From contig JAGCIP010000008.1 of the NCBI GenBank assembly GCA_017648525.1, positions 1-6,889 of the forward strand: a stretch of DNA of 6,889 nucleotides. The letters run 5' to 3'. Every line of letters starts with the position of its first letter. Within the stretch, counting starts at the first letter, position 1. A model generated the notes under the pieces. It was not told the DNA's origin. It made no database searches and saw only the letters and a list, made by a program, of their open reading frames with translations. Source of the DNA: Clostridia bacterium. Lineage in GTDB: Bacteria; Bacillota; Clostridia; Christensenellales; Borkfalkiaceae. The position numbers and the translations under genes are program-made. Below are positions 6,550-6,889 of the stretch, in pieces.

Positions 6550-6578
6550 ATTATATAAAGAAATCCGCCGTTTGTCAA
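6550..6578 (-). promoter_or_regulatory. Perfect consensus sigma-70/SigA promoter for pgk-tpiA
   Basis: On the minus strand TTGACA (6578-6573) and TATAAT (6555-6550) both match consensus at all six positions and are spaced by exactly 17 bp, which is the strongest possible form. Transcription should begin near 6543, giving a leader of about 64 bases before the pgk ATG. The -35 box lies in the loop of the hairpin at 6561-6595, and one hairpin arm forms most of the spacer. A TTGACA-overlapping inverted repeat, CGTTTG-A-CAAACG (6569-6581), could be an operator. Confidence 0.85.
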
Positions 6579-6595
6579 ACGTTTACGGCGGATTT
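6551..6595 (-). terminator. Terminator-like hairpin after the PhoU-domain gene
   Basis: Minus-strand AAATCCGCCGT (6595-6585) and ACGGCGGATTT (6571-6561) form a perfect 11-bp stem with a 13-base loop. The T-rich but interrupted sequence CTTTATAT follows. It starts 22 bp after the stop codon of the upstream gene, the usual place for a terminator. The imperfect T tract and fairly large loop lower confidence. The downstream arm doubles as promoter spacer for pgk. Confidence 0.62.
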
Positions 6596-6617
6596 AACTT
6601 ATACTCTCTTTAAATAT

Positions 6618-6889
6618 TTAACTTTCGCTCTTTTGAGCGTGGCGATATTTCTTAATACTGAACGCCACGTTTGTGATGTGGTCGCCCACTCTTTCAAGAT
6701 TAGAAATGGTTTGAAGGAATACTGAACCTAGTTGTGCAGTACACAATCCGCCCTTAACCCTTTCTATATGACGGTTTTCAAGTTCCGCACTCATATCGTC
6801 TATTTGTTGTTCTATTTTGTCAACTTCGGATAGTATGCCAACGTCTCTCTTGTCAAACGCTTGTATAACCTTTTCGTAAAGAGTGTTAA
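6618..6889 (-). CDS. PhoU-domain protein, C-terminal 89 residues, probably a Na+/phosphate cotransporter tail
   Basis: The 5' part lies outside the window; I translated the visible 89 residues by hand to the TAA at 6620-6618. The segment is predicted helical and carries the PhoU-type signature NLERVGDHITNVAFSI (about 63-78), preceded by ENRHIERVKGGLCTAQLGSVFLQTI. The pattern HIxR(L/V)xxGxC(S/T)xxxGxxFLxxxxNLERxxDH is typical of the PhoU-like domain closing Na+/Pi-cotransporter (NptA/YqeW-type) proteins, more than of stand-alone PhoU of the Pst system. That choice is inference, because the membrane part is not visible. A free PhoU regulator of phosphate uptake remains possible. The short hydrophilic tail KKYRHAQKSES ends the protein. 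It is separated from pgk by a hairpin and promoter, so it belongs to another transcription unit. Confidence 0.8.
   Translation of the reverse strand, partial: NTLYEKVIQAFDKRDVGILSEVDKIEQQIDDMSAELENRHIERVKGGLCTAQLGSVFLQTISNLERVGDHITNVAFSIKKYRHAQKSES

Noticed and set aside
6573..6590. A catabolite-responsive (cre) site at the AAACGTTT word near the pgk promoter
   Set aside because: Only the left half fits the TGWNANCGNTNWCA consensus; four of the fixed or W positions fail, so I do not call it.
1..6889. A new defence, mobile or biosynthetic system
   Set aside because: All seven genes belong to well known housekeeping families or domains, all face the same way, and no repeats, integrase, attachment sites or composition change were seen.

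Overview
This window is a stretch of conserved housekeeping chromosome from a low-GC bacterium, most likely a Clostridia-type member of the Firmicutes. Two things suggest this: the AT-rich base use, and the gene order pgk-tpiA-gpmI-secG-rnr-smpB, which is a classic Firmicutes arrangement. No taxon-specific marker is present, so this placement is inference. Every convincing gene lies on the minus strand, so transcription runs from high to low coordinates. I saw no tRNA, rRNA, CRISPR array, insertion sequence or phage gene.

In transcription order, the window opens with the 3' end of a gene encoding a PhoU-type domain (6889 to 6618), probably the tail of a Na+/phosphate cotransporter. A GC-rich terminator-like hairpin follows. 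Inside it starts a perfect consensus sigma-70/SigA promoter (TTGACA, 17 bp, TATAAT) that drives pgk. Next come pgk and tpiA with only 20 bp between them, then an intercistronic terminator-like hairpin, then gpmI. These three genes encode phosphoglycerate kinase, triosephosphate isomerase and cofactor-independent phosphoglycerate mutase. The gap gene often found upstream and the eno gene often found downstream of this group are absent here.

A new transcription unit appears to start after gpmI. A 97-bp gap holds a probable promoter and an 18-bp perfect palindrome just upstream of the secG ribosome binding site. secG (a Sec translocon subunit) is followed by a strong intrinsic terminator. Then come rnr (RNase R, in an unusually short form without the N-terminal helix-turn-helix) and smpB, which is cut by the window edge and has its own probable promoter. 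RNase R and SmpB work together in tmRNA-mediated ribosome rescue and decay of defective mRNA, which explains their pairing.

No undescribed multi-gene system is visible. What merits attention is regulatory and structural: the overlapping terminator and promoter before pgk, hairpins that divide the cluster into graded units, the secG leader palindrome, the roughly 35-residue insertion in Pgk, and the compact RNase R.
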